The notes under the pieces are model-generated. The model did not search any database, was not told the DNA's origin, and saw only the letters and a list, made by a program, of their open reading frames with translations. A stretch of 64,000 bases of DNA from Paenibacillus mendelii (lineage in GTDB: Bacteria > Bacillota > Bacilli > Paenibacillales > Paenibacillaceae), in contig NZ_JANHOF010000008.1 of the NCBI RefSeq assembly GCF_024498075.1, positions 62,001 to 126,000 on the forward strand. Reading direction: 5' to 3'. Positions 18,811 through 28,001 of this stretch are shown here, piece by piece; position 1 is the first letter of the stretch; each line of letters opens with the position of its first letter. A program made the position numbers and the translations under genes.

Positions 18811-20241
18811 CTAATACAGCAACCGTATAATCTGTTCGTCCGTAATAATGGCACATGGCTGCATCGCCATTCTCTTCGTCGCGGCATCATAATATAGAAG
18901 TCCGAACATCACCTGCTGCTCCAATAAGGCATCACTTGGCACATAGGACAGCAGCTCCACCGTAGGCTCGGTTGTACCGTCAGGCATATTTTGCAGCAGT
19001 AAGGTTTGACCGTTCTGATCCTCCAGCACAACGTCCTCGCCAATCTTGCCAATTCTCTTGTATGAGAGCAGCACGGCGGCAAAATTATCCGACAGCGTGT
19101 TTTTGATCTGATTCTTGACTAGCTTGGCGACCGATGCGATATCCTTATGAGCATGCTCCGCAATCTTATGTATGTCCTGGGTGCTTGCATCCCGGATCTT
19201 GAATTCATCCCAGCGTATACGTTTATTCAGATCACCTGGATAGCAGTACAGCTCGCGCGCCTGCACAACATCGAAGATCGTATCGTCCTGCTTCACATGC
19301 TTGAGTGCGCGCAGCGGCCGATAATTGAGCGTCTTCGAAATAACGCCCGTCTCTAGCTCCATCCAATACCCGATATCCACATACTCTTCACGGGCTTGAT
19401 CATAATAGATTGTGAATGTGAGCTGGATCAGCTCGCTATTCTCTTTATATAATCCCAGCTGCTTCAGCTGGGCTGCATTCCAGACTGAACCGATGCTCTC
19501 ATAGATCGTAGAATCCTCTACTTCGATCTGATCGGACTCCAGCTTATTGCTGAGGAAATGCCTTGCCTTCTTAATGACGGCTTGAAGCTGAACCAGATAA
19601 CGTACGGCATGTGCATACCGCTGTTCGGCTTGGCCCGGATCATCCTTTAACGACTCGATCTCCAGGATGATTCGCTTCATCAGAATTTGAGGACCCGGCA
19701 AATAATAGTCCCCAAGCTGCTTGGCTAGATCGGTGTATGTCTTAAGCGAATTGCCGCTGATCGTGCCAAGACCCGCATTCAGCATGTCATTCATGCATTG
19801 CTCTGCCAGATCCAGACCTTCCAGCTGCTTCTTCATCTTCTTGGCTAACGCGGATTTGTTCACTTTAGGCGGCTCGCTCGACTCCTGCTTCTCGCGCCTG
19901 GTTTCCCGCTTCGACCGTCTCTCGATAATGTCCGCGGGAATCTCACAGCTCTCGAACGACTTGCCCGCCATCGCTTCTACCAGCAAGGCCAGTCCATGCT
20001 TGCATGGAAACTGTCTGCTCGGACAGCTGCAGCCGAAGACCGGCTGTTCCGGATTGATCGAATCTACGGTTGTGTTGTAATTTGATTTTCCGCTGCCGCT
20101 GCATTCGCCCATCATGAAGGTATTGTCTTCGGACTTATAGAGCTTGACAAAGCCGCCCTTCTGCGAGATCTTCTTGGCATTCGCAATCGCTGCCGCATTA
20201 GGAGCTAACATAGTAATAAGTTCATTCGTAATCGTTAGCAT
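18811..20241 (-). CDS. SWIM zinc-finger protein, first gene of the MoxR/VWA operon
   Basis: About 476 residues. The SWIM motif CxCx6CxH is seen as CSCPSRQFPCKHG near residue 75, which predicts zinc binding and DNA or protein contact. A Lys/Arg-rich linker follows (KRETRREKQ), and the rest is an unassigned helical/beta domain. SWIM proteins commonly accompany YehL-type MoxR, VWA and DUF5682 genes. The start at 20241 follows AGGAGGT by 5 bases; the open frame runs six codons further up without a site. The gene faces the same way as the next four genes with gaps under 60 bp (MoxR and DUF5682 overlap), so one transcript is likely. Confidence 0.85.
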   Translation of the reverse strand: MLTITNELITMLAPNAAAIANAKKISQKGGFVKLYKSEDNTFMMGECSGSGKSNYNTTVDSINPEQPVFGCSCPSRQFPCKHGLALLVEAMAGKSFESCEIPADIIERRSKRETRREKQESSEPPKVNKSALAKKMKKQLEGLDLAEQCMNDMLNAGLGTISGNSLKTYTDLAKQLGDYYLPGPQILMKRIILEIESLKDDPGQAEQRYAHAVRYLVQLQAVIKKARHFLSNKLESDQIEVEDSTIYESIGSVWNAAQLKQLGLYKENSELIQLTFTIYYDQAREEYVDIGYWMELETGVISKTLNYRPLRALKHVKQDDTIFDVVQARELYCYPGDLNKRIRWDEFKIRDASTQDIHKIAEHAHKDIASVAKLVKNQIKNTLSDNFAAVLLSYKRIGKIGEDVVLEDQNGQTLLLQNMPDGTTEPTVELLSYVPSDALLEQQVMFGLLYYDAATKRMAMQPCAIITDEQIIRLLY

Positions 20242-20570
20242 GATGTACCTCCTGGCCATACAAGGGATGTATTTCGGATTCGGTGGCTAGCTGCATATAA
20301 AAAGAAGAATATGACTCTATTAATGATTATAGAATATTCCAGTATGTAGGAATATGAACATTTTGTGCTTCCGCGTCATCGCTCTCAGCTAATGTTTGTT
20401 GAGTAGAAGCCGCTCGGAGTCTAACACTTTATTGGCGTCGAATAATTCCAGAAGCCTGTCTCTCTGGTTCTGAAGCGAAACGTGTCACCTATATAAACGA
20501 ACCGGACATGGGAAATGTTCGGGATCGCCGCCTGTTTTCTGTACAGAGCTCTCTTGCGTAATGAACATAG
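20242..20570. other. Intergenic region upstream of the SWIM operon
   Basis: 330 bp with no gene seen. On the minus strand a TATAAT-like -10 lies at 20326-20331, but no good -35 stands at 16-18 bp, so the promoter call is weak. Confidence 0.35.
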
Positions 20571-20602
20571 AAAAACCGTCGAAAGCTGCTCTCCGACGGT
20601 TC
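20571..20602 (-). terminator. Terminator of the carbohydrate cluster
   Basis: The stem AACCGTCG (20574-20581) / CGACGGTT (20594-20601) is followed on the minus strand by TTTTTC, 47 bp past the DUF2961 stop. Confidence 0.75.
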
Positions 20603-20648
20603 TATCTATTACGAATCGCTTCCCGCCTCGGCAGCGGCGATGACCAAG

Positions 20649-21806
20649 CTAGAACGTCTTATAAAACCGTCTAGCGCTGTCTTTCTCGGCAAGCGGCAGC
20701 CGCAGTGCAACCGGCAGCATCTCGGGAAAAGCCTTGTGCGGCTCCCGCTGATACCAGTACGCGACGGAAGAATAGTCGTTGGACTGGGCGTTCCCGTGGC
20801 CATGCTCGATGCTGAAGCGAATGCCGCTTCTGAAAATGATTGGATCGACGATGTGAAAGCGGTACTGTGTCATTTTGCCGGAATAGTCGTTGAAAGAGAT
20901 CGTATGGCTTTCCTTCCAAGCATCGCCGTTCTCCCGGATCGGTGCATACAGCGACAAGCCATGATAAGGCGCATAGTAATGGCCTGACGGATAGCCCCAT
21001 GCGGCGCAGAAATAGTCTTCCGTTCCTGTCCCGTGCAGACGCGGCGGCCAAGGCTCCCCGTCGATGAAGAACATGTCGTCTCCTTCTCCGGGCCAACTGA
21101 ACCCTGGCATGGGGTTCAAATGATCGATGCTGAGATTGCAGCCTACATAATGGCCTTCACCCTCGGCATCCAACAGCACGTAGTTCTCGTCCCCCGTAAG
21201 ATTCTTGACTTCATACACTTTCTGGTCGGAATAACTGGCCTTGTCCTGTCTGTCATGCTCAGCCTTGAGCAGGGAGAGATCCACCGTTCCCTTGGTGGGA
21301 TTCTCTCTTCGCCACGAAGCGTGAAAGTAGAAAGCATCATCCGGTACCGGCTGCCTCACATAGTCCACATAATAGTAGAGACCGATGTCGTGCTCGCATT
21401 CGTTCACCATCTCGATCCGCGCGTGCCGGCGGAACGGCATTTCGAAGAAGCAATTCATGGCCGCTTTGTTCTCAATGACACCCTGCGTCGTGATCATGTT
21501 AAGCGGCATCGAGACGTAATGGCTGGCCACGCCGTGACCCACACCGAAGAAATCGCCGACAGGCGAGTCCACGCTTGGTTCGTTCTCCCCGTCCCAATAC
21601 ATGCGCAGAAGAACCTTACGGAAGGCAAACTTGTCCCTTGATGCGACGGTCATCCAAATATGCTTGATAATCCCCGAGCCTTCGATATCCGCTATGACAG
21701 CCGCCGCCCCCGCCTTGATCTCGATGAAATCCCGGTTGCCTCCGGTGGTATCCCAGCTCGATTCCCGATGGGAGGTGCCTTCCTTACGCAGATAAAGCTG
21801 ATGCAT
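20649..21806 (-). CDS. DUF2961 protein, glycoside hydrolase family GH172-like
   Basis: 385 residues. Hallmarks are DSPVGDFFGVGHG near residue 80 and GTGTEDYF near 258-266, followed by AWGYPSGHYYAPYHG. These are the conserved boxes of DUF2961, now GH172, which includes alpha-fructofuranosidases and difructose-anhydride enzymes; the Glu in GTGTEDYF lies in the active-site region. No signal peptide, so it should act in the cytoplasm on an imported saccharide. AAGGGG stands before the ATG. A strong hairpin separates it from the upstream dehydratase gene, so it may be transcribed less or partly on its own. The true substrate cannot be read from sequence. Confidence 0.85.
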   Translation of the reverse strand: MHQLYLRKEGTSHRESSWDTTGGNRDFIEIKAGAAAVIADIEGSGIIKHIWMTVASRDKFAFRKVLLRMYWDGENEPSVDSPVGDFFGVGHGVASHYVSMPLNMITTQGVIENKAAMNCFFEMPFRRHARIEMVNECEHDIGLYYYVDYVRQPVPDDAFYFHASWRRENPTKGTVDLSLLKAEHDRQDKASYSDQKVYEVKNLTGDENYVLLDAEGEGHYVGCNLSIDHLNPMPGFSWPGEGDDMFFIDGEPWPPRLHGTGTEDYFCAAWGYPSGHYYAPYHGLSLYAPIRENGDAWKESHTISFNDYSGKMTQYRFHIVDPIIFRSGIRFSIEHGHGNAQSNDYSSVAYWYQREPHKAFPEMLPVALRLPLAEKDSARRFYKTF

Positions 21807-21954
21807 GGTTTCTTCGCCCCTTGTCGTTTTGACCTAATTGCCGGATCCTTTCCTTACAATCATTAACATACTACCATGTTGTTTCGATCCAGTCAGCCAT
21901 GGCGGGTTCCGTTGCTGCAGCATAGGAAGTCTTCTACCGGGTACCCGCGATCGC

Positions 21955-22008
21955 AAAAGCAAATACCCCCATGGAGCCGCACATCTTTCGCGGTTCCATT
22001 GGGGGTTT
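21955..22008 (-). terminator. Hairpin between the dehydratase and GH172 genes
   Basis: A near-perfect stem of about 16 bp (from 21964 and to 22008) with an 8-10-nt loop is followed on the minus strand by ATTTGCTTTT. It lies 100 bp after the dehydratase stop and 150 bp before the GH172 start, so it may end or attenuate the operon. Confidence 0.7.
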
Positions 22009-22108
22009 AACGGCTGGTCTACTGCGGGAGCCGAGCCAAGTCTGTGCATCATCGGACTAATCATCCTTGTCCGATCGAATGATCCATCATAGGTCCGCGT
22101 CGCTCTGC

Positions 22109-23245
22109 TTAGACCAAAATGTCTTCGTTCAGCCGGATGCCCAGGCCCGGCTCGTCGCTCGGCGCGATCCGGCCGTTCACCGGATCGGGAATCCCGATGA
22201 CGACGGGCTCCGGTTTGCCCTTGTCGCGGTCCCAGGTGCGGACCCATTCGACGAACGGGCTGTTGATCTGACTCTTGATCAGATGGAGCGCAGGCGCCTG
22301 CAGTCCGCCCGCGTGCGGGCAAACGGTAACGCCCCAGGCCGAGGCCAAGGCGTTGATCCGCCTCGTTTCCGTAATGCCGCCGACCCAGTCGACGTCCGGC
22401 TGAAGAATCGAGATCGCGCCTGTCGCCAGCAGATCGCGGTGCGCCCATCGCAAGTATTCGTGCTCGCCCGTCGCAATCGCGATCGGACCCGAATACCGGG
22501 CCAGCTTCTCATACCCGTGAATGTTGTCCGGCGCAAGCACCTCCTCCACCCAACGAACGCCGTAGGGCTCGAGCGCATCAAGCATACGGAACGTATATTC
22601 CACGTCCCATGCCATATAACAATCCAGCATAATTTCCCTTTTCTCGCCGATTTTCTCCCGGCACTCCTTGACCAGATCGCGGTTCTTCAGCAGCCCTTCC
22701 CGGCCGTCAGACGGTCCGTAAGGCATGGCCAGCTTCACGCCGAAGAACGAATCATCCTGCCAATCCGTTCGATCGTTGGTCGTCTGATAGACGGGCATGT
22801 CCGGCTTGGTGGCGCCGCCAAGCAGGCGGTATACCGGCTGGTTCAGCGCTTTGCCCACAGTATCCCACAGCGCGCTGTCGGTCGCACTAAGCGCAAACGA
22901 GGACATCCCCTTGCGGCCGTAAGGCAAGGTAGATTTATTCATCTGGTCCCACAGCCGTTCGATATCGAACGGATCTTCACCGACCAGCAGCTTTGCGAAA
23001 TGCTCCTCGACGATCGAGCGGATCGAATCGCCGCCATAAGAGATGCCAAGCCCCTGAATACCTTCGTCCGTATCAATCAGCACAGCCATGCTCGGAAAAG
23101 GCGCCATCCACGATGAGCGGCGGGCATGATATTTGGGATACATCGACATCGGATTCGCAATGACCGTCTCGGACAGCCAGGACGGCGCCGATTGATTCTC
23201 AACCTTGCGGATTAACGGCTTACAGCTGACGCGGGTTATTTTCAC
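22109..23245 (-). CDS. Enolase-superfamily sugar-acid dehydratase (L-rhamnonate dehydratase-like)
   Basis: About 378 residues in the mandelate racemase/muconate lactonizing fold. The N-terminal capping domain is followed by a barrel with metal ligands in order: Asp in LDCYMAW (about 208), Glu in RWVEEV (about 232), Glu in ATGEHEY (about 260), and a C-terminal histidine in CPHAGG (about 310). The DCYMAW...GEHE layout is closest, from memory, to L-rhamnonate dehydratase (RhmD), which removes water from an aldonic acid. Related sugar acids are possible substrates. The GTG at 23245 has AAGGAG nine bases upstream; the longer open frame lacks a site. It follows the two permease genes, so it likely processes what they import. 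Confidence 0.85.
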   Translation of the reverse strand: MKITRVSCKPLIRKVENQSAPSWLSETVIANPMSMYPKYHARRSSWMAPFPSMAVLIDTDEGIQGLGISYGGDSIRSIVEEHFAKLLVGEDPFDIERLWDQMNKSTLPYGRKGMSSFALSATDSALWDTVGKALNQPVYRLLGGATKPDMPVYQTTNDRTDWQDDSFFGVKLAMPYGPSDGREGLLKNRDLVKECREKIGEKREIMLDCYMAWDVEYTFRMLDALEPYGVRWVEEVLAPDNIHGYEKLARYSGPIAIATGEHEYLRWAHRDLLATGAISILQPDVDWVGGITETRRINALASAWGVTVCPHAGGLQAPALHLIKSQINSPFVEWVRTWDRDKGKPEPVVIGIPDPVNGRIAPSDEPGLGIRLNEDILV

Positions 23246-23287
23246 GGGAACCAGCTCCTTAAGTACGAATTTGGAAATAGAATACAC

Positions 23288-24169
23288 CTATTCCTTGACG
23301 CTGCCAAGTACAATTCCTTTCATGAAGAAACGCTGCAAGAACGGATAGACCAGCAGGATCGGCAGCGCCCCCATAAAGATTTGGGCAGCTTTGCTGGTAC
23401 GGTCGGATACGTTGGCCAGGTCCGCGAGGCTCGATTGCGACACAAGCGACAAGTCGCGCCTGATCACGACAGTCTGCAGGTAGCTTTGCAGCGGGTAGTT
23501 ATCCGGTGAATTCATCAGAATCAAGCCGTCGAACCAGGAATTCCAATGGCCGACCATCGCAAACAGCGTAATGGTCGCCAAGGCGGGCAGCGAGAGCGGT
23601 ACGAAGATTCTCCACATCGTCGTCCAATGGCCGGCACCGTCGATGAACGATGCTTCCTCGAGCTCCTTCGGCAGCCCCCGGAAGAAATTCAACAACAAAA
23701 TGACGTTGAACACCGGAACGGCGCCGGGTATGATCAACGCCCAGATCGAATTCAGCAAACCGGTTTCCTTGATGACCATATACCAAGGAATCAGTCCGCC
23801 GCTAAATAGAATGGTGAGGAAGAAAATCCAGACGTAGAAGGTGCGCATCCGGAATGCTTTCACTTCCTTGGACAGCGGATAAGCGAGCAGCACCGTCAAG
23901 ACCATGTTTACGAGCGTGCCGAGCACGACGCGCTGAACGCTCACCCAGACCGATGCGAGAAACTCCGGCTTCTTCAAGACGAACTGGTACGAGTTGGTCG
24001 TGAACTCGACCGGCCAGAACTTCACGTAGCCCGCCGTAGCAGCCGCACTGGAGCTGAAGGACAGTGCCAGCACGTGAATGAGCGGCAATAGGCACAGCAG
24101 CGATAACAAGATCAGTAACGTATAGTTGACGATGACGAAGAGCCGCCTGCCTGGCGTCATGTACTGCAT
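23288..24169 (-). CDS. Carbohydrate ABC transporter permease (LplC/YtcP type)
   Basis: 293 residues with six predicted membrane helices. The cytoplasmic EAA loop, read as EEASFIDGAGHW...RIFVPLSLP, contacts the ATPase. The C terminus KGIVLGSVKE is typical of the YtcP/LplC subgroup. It pairs with the upstream permease and the lipoprotein. No ATPase is encoded here, which is usual for CUT1 systems served by a shared MsmX-type ATPase elsewhere. GGAGGGGG precedes the start. Confidence 0.93.
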   Translation of the reverse strand: MQYMTPGRRLFVIVNYTLLILLSLLCLLPLIHVLALSFSSSAAATAGYVKFWPVEFTTNSYQFVLKKPEFLASVWVSVQRVVLGTLVNMVLTVLLAYPLSKEVKAFRMRTFYVWIFFLTILFSGGLIPWYMVIKETGLLNSIWALIIPGAVPVFNVILLLNFFRGLPKELEEASFIDGAGHWTTMWRIFVPLSLPALATITLFAMVGHWNSWFDGLILMNSPDNYPLQSYLQTVVIRRDLSLVSQSSLADLANVSDRTSKAAQIFMGALPILLVYPFLQRFFMKGIVLGSVKE

Positions 24170-24187
24170 AGGCGATTGCCCCCTCCC

Positions 24188-25087
24188 CTAGAATATGCGG
24201 TAATTCGCGAGCCGGTAAGCGAGATAATACGAGACGGTGATCATGAAGAAGGACACGACCGATTTGAACAGACCGACCGCCGTCGCCACGCCGTACTGCG
24301 CATCGACCAATCCGATCCGGTACACGAAGGTATCGATAATATCGCCGCTCTTGTAGACTTGCGGGCTATACAGGTTAAACACCTGATCGAAGCCGGCGTT
24401 CAGCACGTTGCCGAGACTGAGCGTAGTCAGCAGAATGATAATCGGCATCATCCCGGGCAGCGTAATGTACAAGGTCTGCTTCCACCGGCTGGCGCCATCC
24501 ACGATCGCCGCCTCGTAGAACGTAGGGTTAATGCTCGTCAGCGCTGCCAAATAGACGATCGTGCTGAAGCCGAATTCCTTCCAGACGTCCGAAATGACGA
24601 GCGTATAGGGAAACCAGTTGTCCAAGCCCAGAAAATAAATCGGTTCGATGCCCAGGTACCCGAGAAACTGGTTCACGATCCCTTGGGACGGAGACAGCAA
24701 ATCGATCAGAATGCCGCCCAGAATGACCCATGATAGAAAGTGAGGCAGATAGATGAGCGTCTGAACGCTCCTTTTGATAAGCGCCTTGCCCATTTCATTG
24801 ATCAGAAGCGAGACGGTAATCGGGACGATCAGCCCCGCTACAATTTTCATGACGGCGATATAGACCGTATTCCACAGAATCTGCCATGTGTCGGGCAGCG
24901 ACATCACGTAACGGAAGTTTTCGAGTCCAATCCATTTGGAATCGAAGAACCCTTTGGCTGGAATAAACTTCTGAAACGCGATCGTAATCCCGGCCATCGG
25001 CCCGTAATGATAAATAAGAACCAGGATAAGGCCGGGAATCACCATCAGATGCAACGGCAATTCCCTTCTCCATTTTTTTGTTGCCAC
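24188..25087 (-). CDS. Carbohydrate ABC transporter permease (LplB/YteP type)
   Basis: 299 residues with six membrane helices and an EAA loop (YEAAIVDGASRWKQT...ITLPGM). The C-terminal YRLANYRIF ending is common in LplB-type permeases. GTG start at 25087 after GGGAGG; the longer open frame starting at 25192 would run through the hairpin region and has no site. It is the first permease after the solute-binding protein and forms the membrane channel with the next gene's product. Confidence 0.93.
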   Translation of the reverse strand: MATKKWRRELPLHLMVIPGLILVLIYHYGPMAGITIAFQKFIPAKGFFDSKWIGLENFRYVMSLPDTWQILWNTVYIAVMKIVAGLIVPITVSLLINEMGKALIKRSVQTLIYLPHFLSWVILGGILIDLLSPSQGIVNQFLGYLGIEPIYFLGLDNWFPYTLVISDVWKEFGFSTIVYLAALTSINPTFYEAAIVDGASRWKQTLYITLPGMMPIIILLTTLSLGNVLNAGFDQVFNLYSPQVYKSGDIIDTFVYRIGLVDAQYGVATAVGLFKSVVSFFMITVSYYLAYRLANYRIF

Positions 25088-25130
25088 GCTGCAATCCTCC
25101 CGTCTGCCGAATGATGTGTCACGGCATGCA

Positions 25131-25170
25131 AAAGGGGGGAAGAAACAAAGTCGCCCTCGAGCCTTCCCCC
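25131..25170 (-). terminator. Intercistronic hairpin after the solute-binding protein gene
   Basis: GGGGGAAG (minus strand, 25163-25170) pairs with CTTCCCCC (25135-25142) across a 20-nt loop and is followed by TTTT. It lies 41 bp after the lipoprotein stop and before the permease start. This is a usual position for partial termination or mRNA stabilisation that makes binding protein more abundant than permeases. Confidence 0.55.
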
Positions 25171-25211
25171 GTCTGCTTTTAACTTGCTTCACTCTTTCTT
25201 GGCCGCTGCTG

Positions 25212-26945
25212 TTATTGCTGCTCTTGATACCACTCGTTGACTTCCTTGGTGATCGCCTCGCCGCCGACGCTGTTCCAATCTTGAACGAACTTGTCGAAAG
25301 CGTCGATCGGGGAAGAGCCCATAATGATTTTCGTGAATACTTCCAGCTCCATCTTCTTCAGGCTGGACCCTTTCGATACCATAGTGGGCGTAGGCGCCCC
25401 GTAAAACTCGTTATTCATCAGCAGGTTGTCGCTCACGTACTTGTCGATGACAACGAACGATCCCGCCTCGCCGAATACGCGGTCGTATGCCCAGCGCTCG
25501 TTCGAGCCGTCTTCTTTCTTCAACCAGCTGCTGATCTTGTCATAATACAACTGCTGTTCGGGATTGAGCTTCGAGGCGTCTCCGCTCTTGATCGCTTCCG
25601 TGACAGCCTTATGGGCGTCCAGGTTCTTCGTAGCGGGCGCGGCGATCTCAACGGCATACTTGAATACTTCCAGTCCGTTGGCATTGCCGTATTTATTCGG
25701 ATCGGCCATTTCTCCGTAGCTCTTCTCGATGAACATATTCATCAATTTGACGGCCGCTTCCGGATGCTTCGCATCCTTGTTGACCGCGTAGTAACCGCCT
25801 ACGGCCAAGGAAACTTGAGGCCTTGCCGGTTGATCGTCGACGGACACGAGCGGATATGATTGCCATTCGGCGTTCTTATCGTTATCCTTGCTCGATACGA
25901 GCGGCCACAGCGGGTTCCACATCTGGCCGAAGGAGAAGCCGTTCTTGCCGGCGCCCTGCGATTCGCCCGCTTTGCCGGCGTCCTTGACGCCAAATTCTTT
26001 ATCGATTTGGCCGTTCTTGTACATTTCGGCGAGCTTCGCCAAAGCCGCCCTCGTTTCCGGCTGTATGCTGCCGTTAATCAGCTTCCCGGAGGCGTCCTTG
26101 ATCCAGATGCCCGGATAGGAATGGAAGGCGTTGAAGAATCCGTCCAAGCCCGCATAGCCGCCCATGATATCTTTGTTAAGCGCGATCCCTACCGTATCCT
26201 TCTTGTTGTTGCCGTCCGGATCTTCGTTCGTGAAGGCATCGATGATCCGATACACGTCGTCCATCGTCACCGGTTCCGGCAGATTCAGCTTCTTCAGCCA
26301 ATCGGAACGCAGCCAGATCATCGCCGCCCCGTCCATGGAGGAGCCCGTATTCGGCAGCGCCATCAGCTTGCCGCCGGAGGTTGCCGATTTCATCGCGTAG
26401 CCGCCGTCCGCGTTCATGATTTCCTTGGTCAACGGGGTCGCGTACTTCTCGAATACGTCCGTCATGTCCATGATCAGATCCGCTTCGATCAGCTGCTGCA
26501 GCTGGTTCGCATTGACCGGAATGATGTCCGGCAGATCGCCGGAAGCGATGGACACGTTCATCTTCTGCTCTCCCGGACCGCCGACGCCGTCGCCGCTGAC
26601 AACCCAATCATTCTTGATCTTGATGCCCAATTCATCTTCGTAGGCCTTGTACCAGACGTTGTTGTCGATTGTGTCGCCTTCGGCGAATTTGTACGTATCA
26701 TTGATAATCCGCACCGTGGACACCTCGATAGGTGGATCGTACTTCCCGAGCGGCTCAATCGCCGCCTCCGGCGCGTTGCCGCCGTCACCCGCCGCATTTC
26801 CTTCGGATGCGTTCCCTGACGCTCCGTTATCCGGCTTCGCGCCGTTATTTCCCCCGTTGTTACCGTTTCCCGAGCTGCACGCTGTGGCAGCGACCAGCAA
26901 GAATACCAAGACGATCGCAAGCAAATACCTTGGTTTGACGGCCAT
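25212..26945 (-). CDS. Extracellular solute-binding lipoprotein (family 1, LipO/LplA-like)
   Basis: 577 residues. A lipoprotein signal peptide ends in AATAC with the lipidated Cys at residue 23, followed by a Gly/Asn-rich linker to about residue 55. The mature part is the long (over 500 residue) solute-binding type common in Paenibacillus oligosaccharide importers. It is anchored outside the membrane and delivers substrate to the two downstream permeases. The YesM/YesN pair encoded just upstream is the usual regulator of such operons. Confidence 0.92.
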   Translation of the reverse strand: MAVKPRYLLAIVLVFLLVAATACSSGNGNNGGNNGAKPDNGASGNASEGNAAGDGGNAPEAAIEPLGKYDPPIEVSTVRIINDTYKFAEGDTIDNNVWYKAYEDELGIKIKNDWVVSGDGVGGPGEQKMNVSIASGDLPDIIPVNANQLQQLIEADLIMDMTDVFEKYATPLTKEIMNADGGYAMKSATSGGKLMALPNTGSSMDGAAMIWLRSDWLKKLNLPEPVTMDDVYRIIDAFTNEDPDGNNKKDTVGIALNKDIMGGYAGLDGFFNAFHSYPGIWIKDASGKLINGSIQPETRAALAKLAEMYKNGQIDKEFGVKDAGKAGESQGAGKNGFSFGQMWNPLWPLVSSKDNDKNAEWQSYPLVSVDDQPARPQVSLAVGGYYAVNKDAKHPEAAVKLMNMFIEKSYGEMADPNKYGNANGLEVFKYAVEIAAPATKNLDAHKAVTEAIKSGDASKLNPEQQLYYDKISSWLKKEDGSNERWAYDRVFGEAGSFVVIDKYVSDNLLMNNEFYGAPTPTMVSKGSSLKKMELEVFTKIIMGSSPIDAFDKFVQDWNSVGGEAITKEVNEWYQEQQ

Positions 26946-27010
26946 CCTATACCCCTCCTATATTGATGTATAAGTAGGTTCAGTAATGCGCGATCCTTCG
27001 CCTTGCACGT

Positions 27011-27886
27011 TCAAGGCGATGCTGTCAGCGAACCGTCCGCATGCACCTGCACGACGTTCCGGCCGCCGAACCTGCCGGACTTGTCATTGTTGTCCCATGG
27101 CCAAATATCGCGGAAATACCATCTCGCTTCCGGAGCAAGCCCTTCGATCACCTCGGGGGCGACATTATGGTGGCGATGCCAGCGGCAGCCGATGTGGTTG
27201 AAGGCGAACAGGATTGCCACCCGCGGATGATCGGGATTGTTCCAGACCGGGCCGGCGTGGCAGGTATTCTCGCTGAAGAAGATCAACGAGCCTGCCGGGC
27301 ATTCATAAGCGTCGAATAGCGGCTCGTACATATCATCTCTCTTCGTTCGGACGGAAGCGGGGATGCGGAAATTCGATTTATGGCTGCCCGGCAGAAACAC
27401 CGTTCCACCGTCTCTCCTGCCGACGGGGTTCAGCTCGACGACCATGCGCGTCAACGCGGAGTAGATCTGGCCATCCGATACATGATAATGAAAATGCGGA
27501 TTGCGCTCAGGCCCCCCTTGATGCGGTCCCTGCGAGTCCCTCATTCCTTTCTCGCGCCAGACGACGAATTGATTGTCCAGCCGGACATCGGGTCCGATCA
27601 ACGCGTTCAGCGCCCCTTTGACAACAGGATTGCGCAGAACGACCTCCGAAGCGCCTCCGGGTACCGTCTTCTCATGAGGCGCCAGATTGCCGGGTTCATG
27701 TGTAATCTTATATACCTGCTCCCGCATGGCCGCTGTCTCCGCCTCGCTGAATACGCCTGGAATAACCAAGTAGCCTTTCAGATCGAACAGAAACTTCTGC
27801 TCGTCGGAAAGCTTGAAGCTGGACAAATCCATCTCAAAGACAGATGAGCCGGCCCCCTCTTGCTTGCTTAATTCAAGTTCCTCCAT
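27011..27886 (-). CDS. Phytanoyl-CoA dioxygenase (PhyH) family protein
   Basis: About 291 residues in the non-heme iron, 2-oxoglutarate-dependent double-stranded beta-helix family. A His-rich stretch HFHYHVSDG lies mid-protein, and the distal motif CHAGPVWNN carries the second iron histidine. The opening KFLFDLKGYLVIPGVFS is typical of PhyH proteins. In sugar clusters such proteins probably hydroxylate an unusual small molecule; the substrate is unknown. The ATG at 27886 follows GGAGGGA; an upstream ATG at 27943 opens the same frame without a clear site. Confidence 0.85.
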   Translation of the reverse strand: MEELELSKQEGAGSSVFEMDLSSFKLSDEQKFLFDLKGYLVIPGVFSEAETAAMREQVYKITHEPGNLAPHEKTVPGGASEVVLRNPVVKGALNALIGPDVRLDNQFVVWREKGMRDSQGPHQGGPERNPHFHYHVSDGQIYSALTRMVVELNPVGRRDGGTVFLPGSHKSNFRIPASVRTKRDDMYEPLFDAYECPAGSLIFFSENTCHAGPVWNNPDHPRVAILFAFNHIGCRWHRHHNVAPEVIEGLAPEARWYFRDIWPWDNNDKSGRFGGRNVVQVHADGSLTASP

Positions 27887-28001
27887 GCTTATCGTATCTC
27901 CCTCCATCAGCTTCCGCAGGAAGCAAAATGTATACGGTTTCATTATAGAGCAGCCCCATCGCCCTTCCTATTTCACAATGTTGCGGTTTCTTCTCCTTTC
28001 T

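Noticed and set aside
22067..23116. 349-codon plus-strand open frame opposite the dehydratase gene
   Set aside because: Arg/His-rich shadow of a GC-rich gene; no ribosome binding site or domain.
25860..26819. 319-codon plus-strand open frame opposite the lipoprotein gene
   Set aside because: Antisense shadow with low-complexity composition; the lipoprotein on the other strand is certain.
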